Shown piece by piece: positions 7,003 through 14,331 of a stretch of DNA of 15,719 bases. The stretch lies in contig JABDKS010000730.1 of assembly GCA_013002105.1 (NCBI GenBank), positions 1 through 15,719 of the forward strand, in the 5' to 3' direction. The position numbers and the translations under genes are program-made. The notes below the pieces were generated by a model. The model saw nothing but the letters and a program-made list of their open reading frames with translations. It did no database searches and was not told the DNA's origin. Source of the stretch: Pirellulaceae bacterium (lineage in GTDB: Bacteria > Planctomycetota > Planctomycetia > Pirellulales > Pirellulaceae). The first letter of the stretch is position 1. Each line of letters begins with the position of its first letter.

Positions 7003-8115
7003 GACTCTAGACGTGTAGGCGTGTCGAGGTATACCAAATTCAAAGATTGGCGTCGTCGGACTAATTGACTCGATTGAATCGAGTATTCGGCCCACGGGAT
7101 TTCGATACGACCCAGTAATTTCAAACGCCGTTCCGGAGCGATCAATGACAACGCACCGCTCCGATTCGTTAGGGCCCTGTTCTTTGCGGATCTCTTTGAT
7201 GTCCTGAAAAAACAATGTAAAGCTATCGCCCCGTGTCGGCGACGGGCATTCACATGCAATAAAGTCGCGTGTTACGGAGAAGGTAAAGTCGCGATGCACT
7301 CGGTAGTTCACCGGCAATTGACGCAGGCACTGTGTCCAAATAACCAGCCCGATGATGATGATGAAGGCACTGAAACCGTACTCAAAAAAACTGGCATCTG
7401 GCATTATCTTGATTGCAAAAAAAACCATTCCGGAGATCAATGCGGGAACGAAGATTACTGCGAAAAGACCGTCCGTAACGTCGGCCGTCCAAGTTCGGCT
7501 GTATTCAAACGTCTCAGCCTGGGCATTCTTCGGTTGGCGGTCTTTACGACTCGAAGGAATGCGTTTGAACAGGAATCCGTCCGGGGCGTTGAGTGGTAGC
7601 CCTAGCAAGTACGACAATTTGTCGGAGTCTGTGTTCGCCATTGACCGAAATGCGAGCAGGAAAATCGACCCAAGAGAACCCATGAACAACGCCATGAAAA
7701 CAATGCCGAAAGCAGCTTCCCAGTTGGGCATGTGGAAGGGCGCGTGCAGGACTACGGGTAGGACGACGCCCGCGACGACTGATACCACGAACAGTGCCAA
7801 ACCAAGTGGATAGCGAAAAACAAGTGCGGTGCGATTTCCGCAGGTAGAACGTTCAGCCATGCACCGCACGCTCCCCGTCGAAACGAGAAAACGGTTTGCG
7901 TCAATATCGTTAACGCAGAAGCTAGGTTGTGAAATCGCTCTTTCCCGCAGCGCGTCGAAATCGTGATTTGTTTCTGTTCGGCGTAGTGCGACACCTAGTG
8001 TTGGAAAAGTCACCCAATTGGAACGACGAAGGTGATACTCGAGCGGCAGTAGGATCGCGAACGAGACAAAAGCGACCGCGAAGCAGAACGAAAATGCAAT
8101 GAGGGCGAGTGTCAT
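6997..8115 (-). CDS. Multi-pass membrane protein, unknown function
   Basis: Encodes 372 residues from ATG at 8115; a TTG at 8127 would add four. Five hydrophobic segments are visible at about 3-24, 103-123, 134-156, 216-237 and 243-262, with a soluble C-terminal domain of about 110 residues (…DFTFSVTRDFIACECPSPTRG…). I recognise no catalytic motif. It is the longest gene in cassette orientation. Its start lies 32 bp after the R' box of the attC at 8147, as expected for a cassette, but its stop runs into an E2 repeat instead of an attC, so the downstream site has probably been lost or replaced. Confidence 0.8.
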   Translation of the reverse strand: MTLALIAFSFCFAVAFVSFAILLPLEYHLRRSNWVTFPTLGVALRRTETNHDFDALRERAISQPSFCVNDIDANRFLVSTGSVRCMAERSTCGNRTALVFRYPLGLALFVVSVVAGVVLPVVLHAPFHMPNWEAAFGIVFMALFMGSLGSIFLLAFRSMANTDSDKLSYLLGLPLNAPDGFLFKRIPSSRKDRQPKNAQAETFEYSRTWTADVTDGLFAVIFVPALISGMVFFAIKIMPDASFFEYGFSAFIIIIGLVIWTQCLRQLPVNYRVHRDFTFSVTRDFIACECPSPTRGDSFTLFFQDIKEIRKEQGPNESERCVVIDRSGTAFEITGSYRNPVGRILDSIESISPTTPIFEFGIPRHAYTSRVG

Positions 8116-8146
8116 GCGATCAATCAAAGCCCCGTGGACTTACTTG

Positions 8147-8239
8147 GGCAAACGATACGGTTCAGCGGGCCGCGGCGAACGACTCGCAAGCAGACGAAAA
8201 CTCTAGCCACCGCCGCTCCGTTGCAACCGATAGTTACCT
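8147..8239 (-). other. attC-like cassette recombination site
   Basis: Left edge GGCAAAC (R' = GTTTGCC). Left arm CGGTTCAGCGG (8159-8169) pairs with right arm CTCCGTTGCAACCG (8216-8229), whose reverse complement CGGTTGCAACGGAG carries the extra G and A around the six-base block. Right edge GTTACCT (R'' = AGGTAAC), 34 bp from the lipoprotein stop. Confidence 0.8.
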
Positions 8240-8273
8240 CATGGTCCAGTGGCTCCAAGTTCGTCCCTACAAT

Positions 8274-8756
8274 TCACTTGGGTACCCCAATTTCTGCTTG
8301 CGCATCAAGCATCGTTTGAATCCGTTCTGGATCCGCTGGTAATACACTTCCATCAAGCAGCAGCACTAGCCCGCCTTCGTCCTTCGTTGAAGGCAGGTAA
8401 GCAAGTAGGAAATTCGCTGCGCCAACGGTTGCGTCCTTAAAACGCGTTCCCCATGCGACGAGGCAGCCTTGATCGCGAAGCGACCCTATCGCGGCTGAAT
8501 CTCCGGATGACATTGCTTCCTCCCAGTTGGCTGGGCCCTTCTTATTGCTCATGTGAAAGCTGTGATATGCCTTGCCTAACGCGAGCAACTGCTGATTCGT
8601 CTCGGCCATAGACGTGTCAGATTGTGTGGTTGTCGCACTCTGGCTTTGACAGCCAGTGAACGCTACGAATCCGATAGTGGCTAAAAGCGAGACGTAAGCA
8701 ACAAGATTTGATGCAACTCGAAACGGTGAGTGCGAAGTGCGTAGTAAGTCTGGCAT
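8274..8756 (-). CDS. Small lipoprotein of a planctomycete-type family
   Basis: Encodes 160 residues from ATG at 8756. A hydrophobic segment at about 18-34 ends in a lipobox-like VAFTGC, so Cys36 is the likely lipidated residue. The mature part has LLALGKAYHSFHMSNKKGPA with NWEEAM after it, then GCLVAWGTRF, then GGLVLLLDGSVLPAD near the C-terminus. I recognise this order (LxxLGxAYHxxH, GKGPANW, GGxVLxxDGSV) from small planctomycete proteins related to the C-terminal half of DUF1559 prepilin-like proteins; no biochemical role is known to me. Single-gene cassette between the attC sites at 8147 and 8810. Confidence 0.8.
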   Translation of the reverse strand: MPDLLRTSHSPFRVASNLVAYVSLLATIGFVAFTGCQSQSATTTQSDTSMAETNQQLLALGKAYHSFHMSNKKGPANWEEAMSSGDSAAIGSLRDQGCLVAWGTRFKDATVGAANFLLAYLPSTKDEGGLVLLLDGSVLPADPERIQTMLDAQAEIGVPK

Positions 8757-8809
8757 GACAATCCTTCAGTATGAAAACGTTTTGAGTTCAGCAGGATGAC
8801 GCTTGATGG

Positions 8810-8899
8810 GGGTAAAGTTCAGGATTACCTGGTCCGGGCCGTTGAGCAACCATAACCAAAGATCAACTCAAGGACTCGGCGTGCATCCGTTGATTCGTC
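8810..8899 (-). other. Degenerate attC-like site
   Basis: Left edge GGGTAAAGTTCAGGAT aligns with GGGTAACGTCCAGCGT of the site at 13023, with the conserved C changed to A (R' = TTTACCC). Left arm GGATTACCTGGTCC pairs with right arm GGACTCGGCGTGCATCC with bulges. Right edge GATTCGTC (R'' = GACGAAT). Both outer boxes carry a substitution at the AAC/GTT core, so the site may be inactive. Confidence 0.55.
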
Positions 8900-9273
8900 A
8901 GTTTTGTTGCGGCGAATGAGCGACCATCGCTCCAACCGCGTTACAGGAAATTGTACCGACCGTTCGGCGCGACAGCGAATCGAACGCGAGATGGGGTAAG
9001 TGTGCAAACCACAAAATGCACGAATGACACGAAAGTACCGAGCATGGTCTTCTTTCGTATGGTTCGCGTCTCTCGTGGTAAAAATCGACCGCGCAACCGT
9101 CTGAGCATTTGGGGAGCGAGCAATGCACGCGGTTTAGGAATCTGGCGTCCAGCGAACAGCCGGTAACTCAATCAGCGAGAGTTGGGATGATGTAAGAGGC
9201 GAATCATGTTGGCCAAAGAAACCGAACATATGCGCCATCGATCGCGCATCAACGTCGGCGCAACACTTGTCCT
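8900..9273. other. Cassette interval with no convincing gene
   Basis: This 374-bp stretch lies between two attC-like sites, so it has cassette dimensions, but its minus-strand frames (about 76 codons) read through an inverted repeat and show no coding character. It could encode an RNA, carry a promoter, or be a decayed cassette. Confidence 0.5.
9005..9088. repeat. Imperfect 30-bp inverted repeat of CACGAA words
   Basis: AACCACAAAATGCACGAATG with GACACGAAAG after it faces CTTTCGTATGGTTCGCGTC with TCTCGTGGT after it. It has the same design as the R1 hairpin (arms of degenerate 8-nt words) but uses the word ACGAA instead of ACGCAAAG. Confidence 0.65.
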
Positions 9274-9363
9274 GACCAACGATCGAGTTCAGCGGGGCCG
9301 CGCGAACGACTCTCCACTTCAATAAGCTCAGCTCGCGGCCGCCGTTGCAAAACATGGTTCGCC
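9274..9363 (-). other. attC-like cassette recombination site
   Basis: Left edge GACCAAC (R' = GTTGGTC). Left arm GAGTTCAGCGGGGCCGCG pairs with right arm CGCGGCCGCCGTTGCAAAAC; bulged G and C flank the block CAACGG. Right edge ATGGTTCGCC (R'' = GGCGAAC) ends 5 bp before the stop of the next gene. Confidence 0.78.
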
Positions 9364-9367
9364 GCGA

Positions 9368-9853
9368 TCAGTTGTCAAAGGGCTGATTAGCGGAAACATC
9401 AGCAGACACGGCTGATTCTTCAGATTCGGACTTCTTCGACGGGAGCTTGACGATCAGATATTGCTTCGAGTTCGTGCCCAGTACCTTGAGGTCAGCGGCG
9501 ACCGGATCAAAACCGTCGATCTCGAACGTCAATTTATGCTTGCCTTCAGGAAGATTGAATACAGGCTTGATGTCCCATATACCAGTCATCGCATGACCGA
9601 CAAAGTCACCATCAATGGAAATTCGGATTGGATGGATGCTTTCGGCGGGGGCTACGATGTCACCAACACGTACCATCGCGGATTGCGGGCCTCCCAGTCC
9701 GCCCATGCCACCACCACCCATCATCGGCTGAGAATGGGGTGTGATGAACACGATGTGAACAGTCGAATGTCCGGTTGGCACAGACTCGTCGGCAAAACTC
9801 GCGACGGGAGCGAATGCGAAAATTGCAAGACAAGCAGGAACAAAGCGAATCAT
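9368..9853 (-). CDS. Exported protein with a PEGA-like domain
   Basis: Encodes 161 residues from ATG at 9853. A signal peptide is clear (MIRFVPACLAIFAFAPVASFA, cleavage near residue 21). A Gly/Met-rich linker MMGGGGMGGLGG follows at 44-55. Residues 75-136 resemble a PEGA-type beta domain: HPIRISIDGDFVG, then LPEGKHKLTFEIDGFDPVAA, then KQYLIVKL. Such domains are found in exported and surface proteins and are thought to bind other molecules or act as spacers; the exact role here is inferred. The tail is Ser/Glu-rich. The start lies only 10 bp from the R' box at 9864 and the stop abuts the attC at 9274, a compact cassette. Confidence 0.85.
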   Translation of the reverse strand: MIRFVPACLAIFAFAPVASFADESVPTGHSTVHIVFITPHSQPMMGGGGMGGLGGPQSAMVRVGDIVAPAESIHPIRISIDGDFVGHAMTGIWDIKPVFNLPEGKHKLTFEIDGFDPVAADLKVLGTNSKQYLIVKLPSKKSESEESAVSADVSANQPFDN

Positions 9854-9863
9854 AGGGACTCCA

Positions 9864-9966
9864 GTCTAATTTCAGTCGGCGAACGCGACACATCACCAAG
9901 AACGCGCGATTGACGTTCGATTGGTAAACACCTCATCGCGTTCTCCGTTGCACGGCGTGGTTCAAG
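9864..9966 (-). other. attC-like cassette recombination site
   Basis: Left edge GTCTAAT (R' = ATTAGAC; matches TTRRRY but has A for the conserved G). Left arm GTCGGCGAACGCGA pairs with TCGCGTTCTCCGTTGC at 9936-9951; GAACGCGA/TCGCGTTC is perfect, while the outer block is weaker. Right edge GTGGTTCAAG (R'' = CTTGAAC). Confidence 0.65.
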
Positions 9967-10144
9967 TCAGCCGCTGCGAGGCGGATGTTTGTAATACAGG
10001 ATATTGTAGTGTTCGCAGTCGCTCGGTGGTCAAATTTACGTTGGCGCCTCGCCGGCTTGAACTCAATCGTATAGCGGGTTCTGTCCCCACGGCATGGACA
10101 CCCAAGTCTGGACAGGACATTCGAGCAGGCTCACTGTGACACCT
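9967..10144. other. Spacer, no recognised feature
   Basis: Noncoding stretch in the same cassette as the 10761-11015 gene. It contains a short CTGTCC…GGACAG inverted repeat near 10081-10125, nothing else I can support. Confidence 0.35.
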
Positions 10145-10209
10145 CACCATTGAGTGTTGAGTACGGCACCATTGAGTGTTGAGTACGGCACCATTGAGTG
10201 CGGACACGG
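10145..10209. repeat. 22-bp tandem repeat, three units
   Basis: CACCATTGAGTGTTGAGTAC plus GG occurs exactly at 10145-10166 and 10167-10188; a third unit at 10189 keeps the first 12 bases and then diverges (CGGACACGG). Confidence 0.85.
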
Positions 10210-10223
10210 CGGCTCGGATCCAA

Positions 10224-10580
10224 CCAACGCTTTGAACCGCTGGCTGTGGGACCGGGTTCAATACCAGATCAAAATCGAAAAGTGATGAGAGCTGCAAATT
10301 CAACCTATCATTGACAATCCAAGATCAAAAACAGGGTTTGTCAACTCGCTGTCGTACTGCGCCAGCGACTTCGACGCTTGCCAACGGACCCAAAAAGCAC
10401 GGCAGAATTCGCTGCCTTGAAGCGACGGCATCAGCTCCAATTCAAATACCCCCTATGCACGGCGCGCGGCAAACCGTCATTGGCTAAGATCAGGACGCGT
10501 CAGAACATGACCGGGCTTCGTGAACAAATGCCTTGACCTTCGGCTCGTACCTCGCGAAGTCAAAGGCTTACGGGTTATCC
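10224..10580 (-). repeat. E2 repeat, copy b
   Basis: Homologous to 6703-7002, with an extra segment of about 67 bp near 10358-10424 holding a small GGCAG/CTGCC hairpin. The right end (10490-10567) encodes AFDFARYEPKVKAFVHEARS and six more residues before a TGA on the minus strand. The edge box GTTATCC (10574-10580) matches copy a. A compact stem GCCTTGACCTTCG / CGAAGTCAAAGGC is present at 10530-10567. Confidence 0.82.
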
Positions 10581-10760
10581 GCCGTTTTGTGAGAAAGAAG
10601 CAGACAAGCGGCGGTGTCAAAGCAGACCACCAGTGGACCGTCGAGAAGGAAACGAATTGGGAGCGAAGTCGGGCGAATCGTGGATTCTCAATCGGGTTTT
10701 GGTGCACGCATTGTGCTTGATTGATGGACCTTGGATCAACATGTGGCTGCGGATGGCTTG
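10581..10760. other. Spacer between E2 and the small membrane gene
   Basis: No attC-like arms or reading frame with coding character seen. The preceding gene's own attC is absent here. Confidence 0.4.
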
Positions 10761-11015
10761 CTAAATACCGCCCGCAGCACCCTCCATCAACTTCAAGACA
10801 ACGACCCAGCCGCATAGGCCAGCCTTTGGCCAGATGAATCCAATAAGAAATCCGATACAAGCACATGCCCCAAGAATGCCCCACCGCGGCTTTGGGCAAA
10901 GGAACAAGATCGGTAGGAAAGCAAGTATCGCGATCGCAATCGCTCCACCAAACGCAGCAAATAAACGCGATTTTAGATTGATTGTGAGTGCTAAGTCTGC
11001 TTGCTGGTCGTGCAT
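10761..11015 (-). CDS. Small two-helix membrane protein
   Basis: Encodes 84 residues from ATG at 11015. The frame is open further upstream to 11156, but that start would lie inside the attC at 11108-11197, so I reject it. Hydrophobic segments are at about 19-39 (LFAAFGGAIAIAILAFLPILF) and 46-63 (GILGACACIGFLIGFIWP). The C-terminus is VVVLKLMEGAAGGI. No family recognised and the ribosome-binding site is weak. It is the only gene in a 1.2-kb cassette whose 3' part is filled by an E2 copy and a tandem repeat. Confidence 0.6.
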   Translation of the reverse strand: MHDQQADLALTINLKSRLFAAFGGAIAIAILAFLPILFLCPKPRWGILGACACIGFLIGFIWPKAGLCGWVVVLKLMEGAAGGI

Positions 11016-11107
11016 TGGAAGAATTTGAAAGAACGTCGGTCTACCAATGAAATCTAGCTCAGAAAGTACTCGGATGCGCGTGAAAAACACGGATCGTTTT
11101 TTTATTC

Positions 11108-11197
11108 GGATAACGGCGGAAATAACCGAGCGGCGGCGAACGATTCTCAATTTCAAAAACCGCGACTCCGCCGCTTCGGATCGTACTATGGTTCTGC
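11108..11197 (-). other. attC-like cassette recombination site
   Basis: Left edge TCGGATAACGG (R' = GTTATCC). Left arm AACCGAGCGGCGG pairs with right arm CCGCCGCTTCGGATCG; bulged bases flank the block ATCCGA. Right edge GTTCTGC (R'' = GCAGAAC), 5 bp from the stop of the next gene. Confidence 0.82.
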
Positions 11198-11202
11198 CAG
11201 AT

Positions 11203-11622
11203 CTACAGTTGCCCGGTTTCTGTTTGTTCGACGATCACCGCCCACCAATTTTCCGCATTGCCGAGCGCTCTTGGGTCTGTGTCCAGTATTCGAGTTCGGA
11301 ACGCGGAAACAACGGACACCTCCTCTGATTCACTACGCGCACGAAGAACCCAATCGCAATAGTCTCGGTGCGCCGCGATACACGCCGCCAAATGTTGAAT
11401 CGACGAATTCATGAATCGTAACCTATGCATGCCGGCGCGATCGATTGCGACCACATGTTCAGATTCCAATTCAACACAGATGGTCGTTCCGTAATCGTTG
11501 CCAATTGCGACAGTGGTTTCTAGCGGCGACGGTTGATCGTCGTAAAACGTCAAATTCAGGGGTTCATATGAATCTGGAAGATGTGACCGGACAAGTCCGG
11601 TGATGTTGGTCTTGTCGAGCAT
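11203..11622 (-). CDS. SUKH-4-like protein, possible immunity protein
   Basis: Encodes 139 residues, no signal peptide, so cytoplasmic. Two features suggest the SUKH superfamily, SUKH-4-like branch: RLRFMNSSIQHLAACI at 67-82 (family pattern FxNSSLxxL) and DTDPRALGNAENWWAVIVEQ at 114-133 followed by TETGQL (family pattern D-x-x-A-x-x-x-x-x-W-x-x-x-x-E-x-x-x-G). SUKH proteins are known as immunity proteins against polymorphic toxins, often without a toxin beside them. No toxin gene is adjacent. The gene starts 16 bp after the R' box at 11639 and ends 5 bp before the attC at 11108, a 531-bp cassette. Family assignment is from motif memory only. Confidence 0.8.
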   Translation of the reverse strand: MLDKTNITGLVRSHLPDSYEPLNLTFYDDQPSPLETTVAIGNDYGTTICVELESEHVVAIDRAGMHRLRFMNSSIQHLAACIAAHRDYCDWVLRARSESEEVSVVSAFRTRILDTDPRALGNAENWWAVIVEQTETGQL

Positions 11623-11638
11623 CGTCCAATCGCTTCAT

Positions 11639-11734
11639 GGCAGAACACCGGCGGTAACCGGGCAGCCGCCAAAAGAAAAGTATGGTTTCAAAATCCGCGT
11701 GATCGGCGGCTCTGGTTCACCGATTTGTTCTGCC
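11639..11734 (-). other. attC-like cassette recombination site (best outer boxes)
   Basis: Outer boxes are perfect complements: GGCAGAAC at 11639-11646 and GTTCTGCC at 11727-11734. Left arm CGGTAACCGGGCAGCCGCC pairs with right arm GGCGGCTCTGGTTCACCG; bulged G and A flank AACCAG. Its last base overlaps the stop codon of the upstream gene. Confidence 0.87.
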
Positions 11735-12309
11735 TATTCGGCATCGCCGTTTGACGTGACACCCGCCTGAGGTTGCGGCGTAATGATGACTGCCACATAC
11801 GGGAGGCCCTCTTCGATCTTAATCCGCTCTCCTTCTTTGCCAACAAGCAAACGCACGGGTCCAACTGCTCGACTACCTGGTTCATCCGGCAGCATGATAT
11901 TCGCCTCGCCACCGGCTGGCGTCCAGCCAGCGACACGAACCAGTAAGCGACCGTTTTTTCGTTCAGCAACGTCTCCGTGGACCGGGCAATAGGAGAGTTT
12001 GCCGTTGAGACGAATGTGATTGTCTACGATGTCGTCGGCAAGGAGCCCATCACAAACAGGCACCCAGTCTGTGACAGCAAAGTATTCGGACTCGCCCAGT
12101 TTTTTGAGCTGCTCCGCAACCCAAGACTCAACGACGAGGCCGTCCTGCTTCGGAATGTGAGGGGTAACGGGCACGATGACTTTGACGAACACTTGGTTAA
12201 ACCGTTCACGTGCGCTCGACTCCGCGGTCGGGGCCTGAGCGGGTAGCTCGGCAACCATGGCCGCGACCATGTTGAAAACCAGTAGACAAACGAAGCTTGG
12301 ACGCATCAT
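11734..12309 (-). CDS. Exported protein, unknown function
   Basis: Encodes 191 residues from ATG at 12309, with GAGG six bases upstream; an alternative ATG follows directly at 12306, and a GTG at 12321 is less likely. The signal peptide is MMRPSFVCLLVFNMVAAMVAELPAQA. The mature protein has a stretch SYCPVHGDVAERKNGRLLVRVAGWTPAGGEA and an LPDEPGSRAVGPVRLLVGKEG segment that reads as beta-rich. Two cysteines (in VPVCDG and SYCPVH) could form a disulphide. I do not recognise the family. The gene fills its cassette from 26 bp after one attC to 1 bp into the next. Confidence 0.8.
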   Translation of the reverse strand: MMRPSFVCLLVFNMVAAMVAELPAQAPTAESSARERFNQVFVKVIVPVTPHIPKQDGLVVESWVAEQLKKLGESEYFAVTDWVPVCDGLLADDIVDNHIRLNGKLSYCPVHGDVAERKNGRLLVRVAGWTPAGGEANIMLPDEPGSRAVGPVRLLVGKEGERIKIEEGLPYVAVIITPQPQAGVTSNGDAE

Positions 12310-12334
12310 TTTCGACCTCACTATGTGTTACTAG

Positions 12335-12423
12335 GCAGAATGGCGGCGTTGACCGAGCAACGCCAATGTGATTTTCGGTTGCACGGGCGCCACGCGGTGC
12401 TTCGGTCCAACGCATGGTTCGTC
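12335..12423 (-). other. attC-like cassette recombination site
   Basis: Left edge GGCAGAAT (R' = ATTCTGC, A for the conserved G). Left arm GGCGTTGACCGAGCAACGCC pairs with right arm GCGGTGCTTCGGTCCAACGC; bulged G and A flank GACCGA. Right edge ATGGTTCGTCGG (R'' = GACGAAC). Confidence 0.83.
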
Positions 12424-12448
12424 GGTGTATTACTCATTCAGTATCACC

Positions 12449-12973
12449 TTAAGGGGTAGTAGGTTCTCCGCTCCGCGAAGCACTTTCGCGTCGCAAATCA
12501 TATGCAAACGCGGGAAAGAATGGATCTCCGTGACTGAAGCGGCGGTGCAATAGTTTGTCAGGATCAGCGATGGTCGTGTTTTGTATTCCAAGGCCATTGA
12601 GTCCCCTGGCTAAGGCGCGGGTCGCGTCAAACGGAAACTCGCTTCCGGGAGCAACCGTTAAATCGTCGCCATCGATCTTCATGATCATGAATGACGCATC
12701 AGGAAATTCCAATCCGATGTTCTGGCGTGAGATCAATTTCCCGATATGGATATCTCCATCCGAGAGCGTTTTTGCGATCGCGTCGATGACCTTCAAGTCG
12801 ATACCGCTAGGAACCTGTAAATCGAACTTCGACGTTCGACTGTCGTTGGACTGCGATTTACAGATGGCGATCCAGGTCGGACTTGATGCGGGTCGTGGCG
12901 CTTCCGCGGACACATCGCCACCGAGCACCATGGCGATCAAACAACAAGCGAGCGCGGAGATTTTAGAACGCAT
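12449..12973 (-). CDS. Exported protein, unknown function
   Basis: Encodes 174 residues. ATG at 12973 has a strong GGAGG about 8 nt upstream. The signal peptide is MRSKISALACCLIAMVLGGDVSA, cleavage near 23. The mature protein begins with a Pro/Ser-rich linker, then alternates predicted strands (TWIAICKS, SKFDLQVPSGIDL, FMIMKIDGDDLTVAPG) and ends in an Arg/Ser-rich tail. The SKFDL…LxVIDAIAKTL pattern could be a compact alpha/beta fold, but I recognise no family. Cassette of about 690 bp between attC sites at 12335 and 13023. Confidence 0.82.
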   Translation of the reverse strand: MRSKISALACCLIAMVLGGDVSAEAPRPASSPTWIAICKSQSNDSRTSKFDLQVPSGIDLKVIDAIAKTLSDGDIHIGKLISRQNIGLEFPDASFMIMKIDGDDLTVAPGSEFPFDATRALARGLNGLGIQNTTIADPDKLLHRRFSHGDPFFPAFAYDLRRESASRSGEPTTP

Positions 12974-13022
12974 AGCGAATGCCTCCGGTTAGAAAAGAGA
13001 AGTAAGATTTTGGTCATTTGTC

Positions 13023-13112
13023 GGGTAACGTCCAGCGTAACCGGGCGGCGACGTTACGGTTTGAGTTCATATTCCGCGGGATTCGCTGCTCCGGTTCACG
13101 CCATTGTTCGTC
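13023..13112 (-). other. attC-like cassette recombination site
   Basis: Left edge GGGTAAC (R' = GTTACCC). Left arm GCGTAACCGGGCGGCGA pairs with right arm TCGCTGCTCCGGTTCACGC; bulged G and A flank AACCGG. Right edge GTTCGTC (R'' = GACGAAC), 8 bp from the stop of the next gene. Confidence 0.85.
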
Positions 13113-13120
13113 AGATTCGA

Positions 13121-13672
13121 TCAATTGAATTGTTCATGCACGTAGCGTGTTACATGCACAGAATTGGATTCAGCGTCGACAACCACTGAAATTGTCACGA
13201 GTAGATTGCGGTTCGAGTTGTGCCACCAAGTGGAGTGGGCAGCCCGTCGGTTCTCAACGATCCAATCCGGCCCTCCGCTCTTGGGTGACACGAAGCCAAG
13301 TTTACCCATCCCACGTGTTAAATGTTGAAAGAGTTCAGTCAGTACGTCACGTGGTGCGGCATCACGCGATGAGCCGACGAGCCTGAGATCGTACGACGAA
13401 TAAGTGTCCCCATACCACCGCTGACCACCCCGGATCACGGAGCGAATGTGATCGTTTCCCGGATGTGTTGCAGATGCACTTGGAGGCAGAACGTGTTCAA
13501 AGCCCGGCGGCAATTCTTTTGCGTTGGCATCGAGCTTTTCGAGCAGTGCAAGGCGCTGGTTCAAGAAACGGTCGAGTTGGTTGTGGGTACGTAAAGTCGC
13601 ATACGCGACCACAGGCACGATCACCAGCGCGGCTAAAACGGCACAGAGCAGGTAGACGGTATGCTTCTTCAT
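13121..13672 (-). CDS. Membrane-anchored protein, unknown function
   Basis: Encodes 183 residues from ATG at 13672, chosen because GGAG lies about 9 nt upstream, the product then begins with a clean signal anchor (KKHTVYLLCAVLAALVIVPVVAYA, about 2-25), and the start falls 27 bp after the attC R' box. The frame stays open to 13804 but that would cross the attC at 13700. After the helix comes a polar, probably helical stretch (HNQLDRFLNQRLALLEKLDA, 30-49), then a soluble domain with YGDTYSSYDLRLVGSSRDA and LLVTISVVVDAESNSVHVTRY near the end. Likely periplasmic domain on an N-terminal anchor. Family not recognised. Confidence 0.8.
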   Translation of the reverse strand: MKKHTVYLLCAVLAALVIVPVVAYATLRTHNQLDRFLNQRLALLEKLDANAKELPPGFEHVLPPSASATHPGNDHIRSVIRGGQRWYGDTYSSYDLRLVGSSRDAAPRDVLTELFQHLTRGMGKLGFVSPKSGGPDWIVENRRAAHSTWWHNSNRNLLVTISVVVDAESNSVHVTRYVHEQFN

Positions 13673-13699
13673 CTGTGTGGTCTCCGCTGCGTTTTGGCC

Positions 13700-13787
13700 G
13701 ACGAACGTCACAATCACCGAGCCGGAACGATAGATCAAAACATTGAATAGCCCACGCAAGTCCGGTTTTGCGTGCATTGTATTGTCA
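13700..13787 (-). other. attC-like cassette recombination site
   Basis: Left edge CCGACGAACGTC (R' = GTTCGTC). Left arm CAATCACCGAGCCGG pairs with right arm CCGGTTTTGCGTGCATTG, with bulged G and A around CACGCA. The right edge ATTGTCA is poorly kept (R'' = TGACAAT), and the loop is short. Confidence 0.65.
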
Positions 13788-13906
13788 TGTGGCGTTTGCG
13801 CCACCTGTGATAGTTGATAAATCCTGACCCCTAATCACATTCTGCCAACAGAGATTGCCGAGCGCCCATGCGGAAACACTATGTTGCGCGAGCCCCTGGA
13901 TTGGGT

Positions 13907-14305
13907 TTATCCCAAATTGTTGGCCGGATTATTGCGTGAAGTCAGGAAACGTAAAATAAACAGGGTCGCGATTAGTGCCATGCCGAGGACGACAATCCAA
14001 ATCCCGACGTTGATGAAAAGTGGTTTCGTCAGAAGTTCGCGTTTCGCATTTGGCGATGGCCATTTCGGCGGAACCTCCGATGGTCCCGTTGCACCGTGAA
14101 CTAATTCAGAGAGTGTAAGGAACGGAAAAGGCCAACCTTGCCGCATCGTTAGTTCATCAGTGCGCCCAGCGGGGGCTGGTCCAGTCGAATAAGTAACGCA
14201 CTCGAAATTGCGGCGCATGTTGAGGCAAAGCACAAGCGCGCAAATCGAACAACCAACCATCAGTTGGGCAATTGAGAACCGAAAGTGGTGGAATTCTGCA
14301 GGCAT
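13907..14305 (-). CDS. Small membrane protein with two helices
   Basis: Encodes 132 residues from ATG at 14305. The frame opens at 14371, but that start would lie within the attC at 14332-14422, so the internal ATG with GGAC about 10 nt upstream is preferred. Segment one (FRFSIAQLMVGCSICALVLCL, 8-28) is the planctomycete RFS(I/L)-type membrane start; segment two is at about 99-121 (NVGIWIVVLGMALIATLFILRFL). Between them lies a Pro-rich soluble loop of about 70 residues with RQGWPFPF. Function not recognised. About 120 bp separate its stop from its attC, more than usual here. Confidence 0.75.
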   Translation of the reverse strand: MPAEFHHFRFSIAQLMVGCSICALVLCLNMRRNFECVTYSTGPAPAGRTDELTMRQGWPFPFLTLSELVHGATGPSEVPPKWPSPNAKRELLTKPLFINVGIWIVVLGMALIATLFILRFLTSRNNPANNLG

Positions 14306-14331
14306 TGGGCACGTCCAACAGGGTTTGAGCG

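Noticed and set aside
13673..13804. N-terminal extension of the 13121-13672 gene
   Set aside because: The extension would run through an attC-like site; the internal ATG has GGAG and begins a clean signal anchor.
13843..13906. Second attC after the 13907-14305 gene (CTGCCAAC … GCGCGAGC)
   Set aside because: Outer box resembles an R box, but the arms do not pair and the better site is at 13700-13787.
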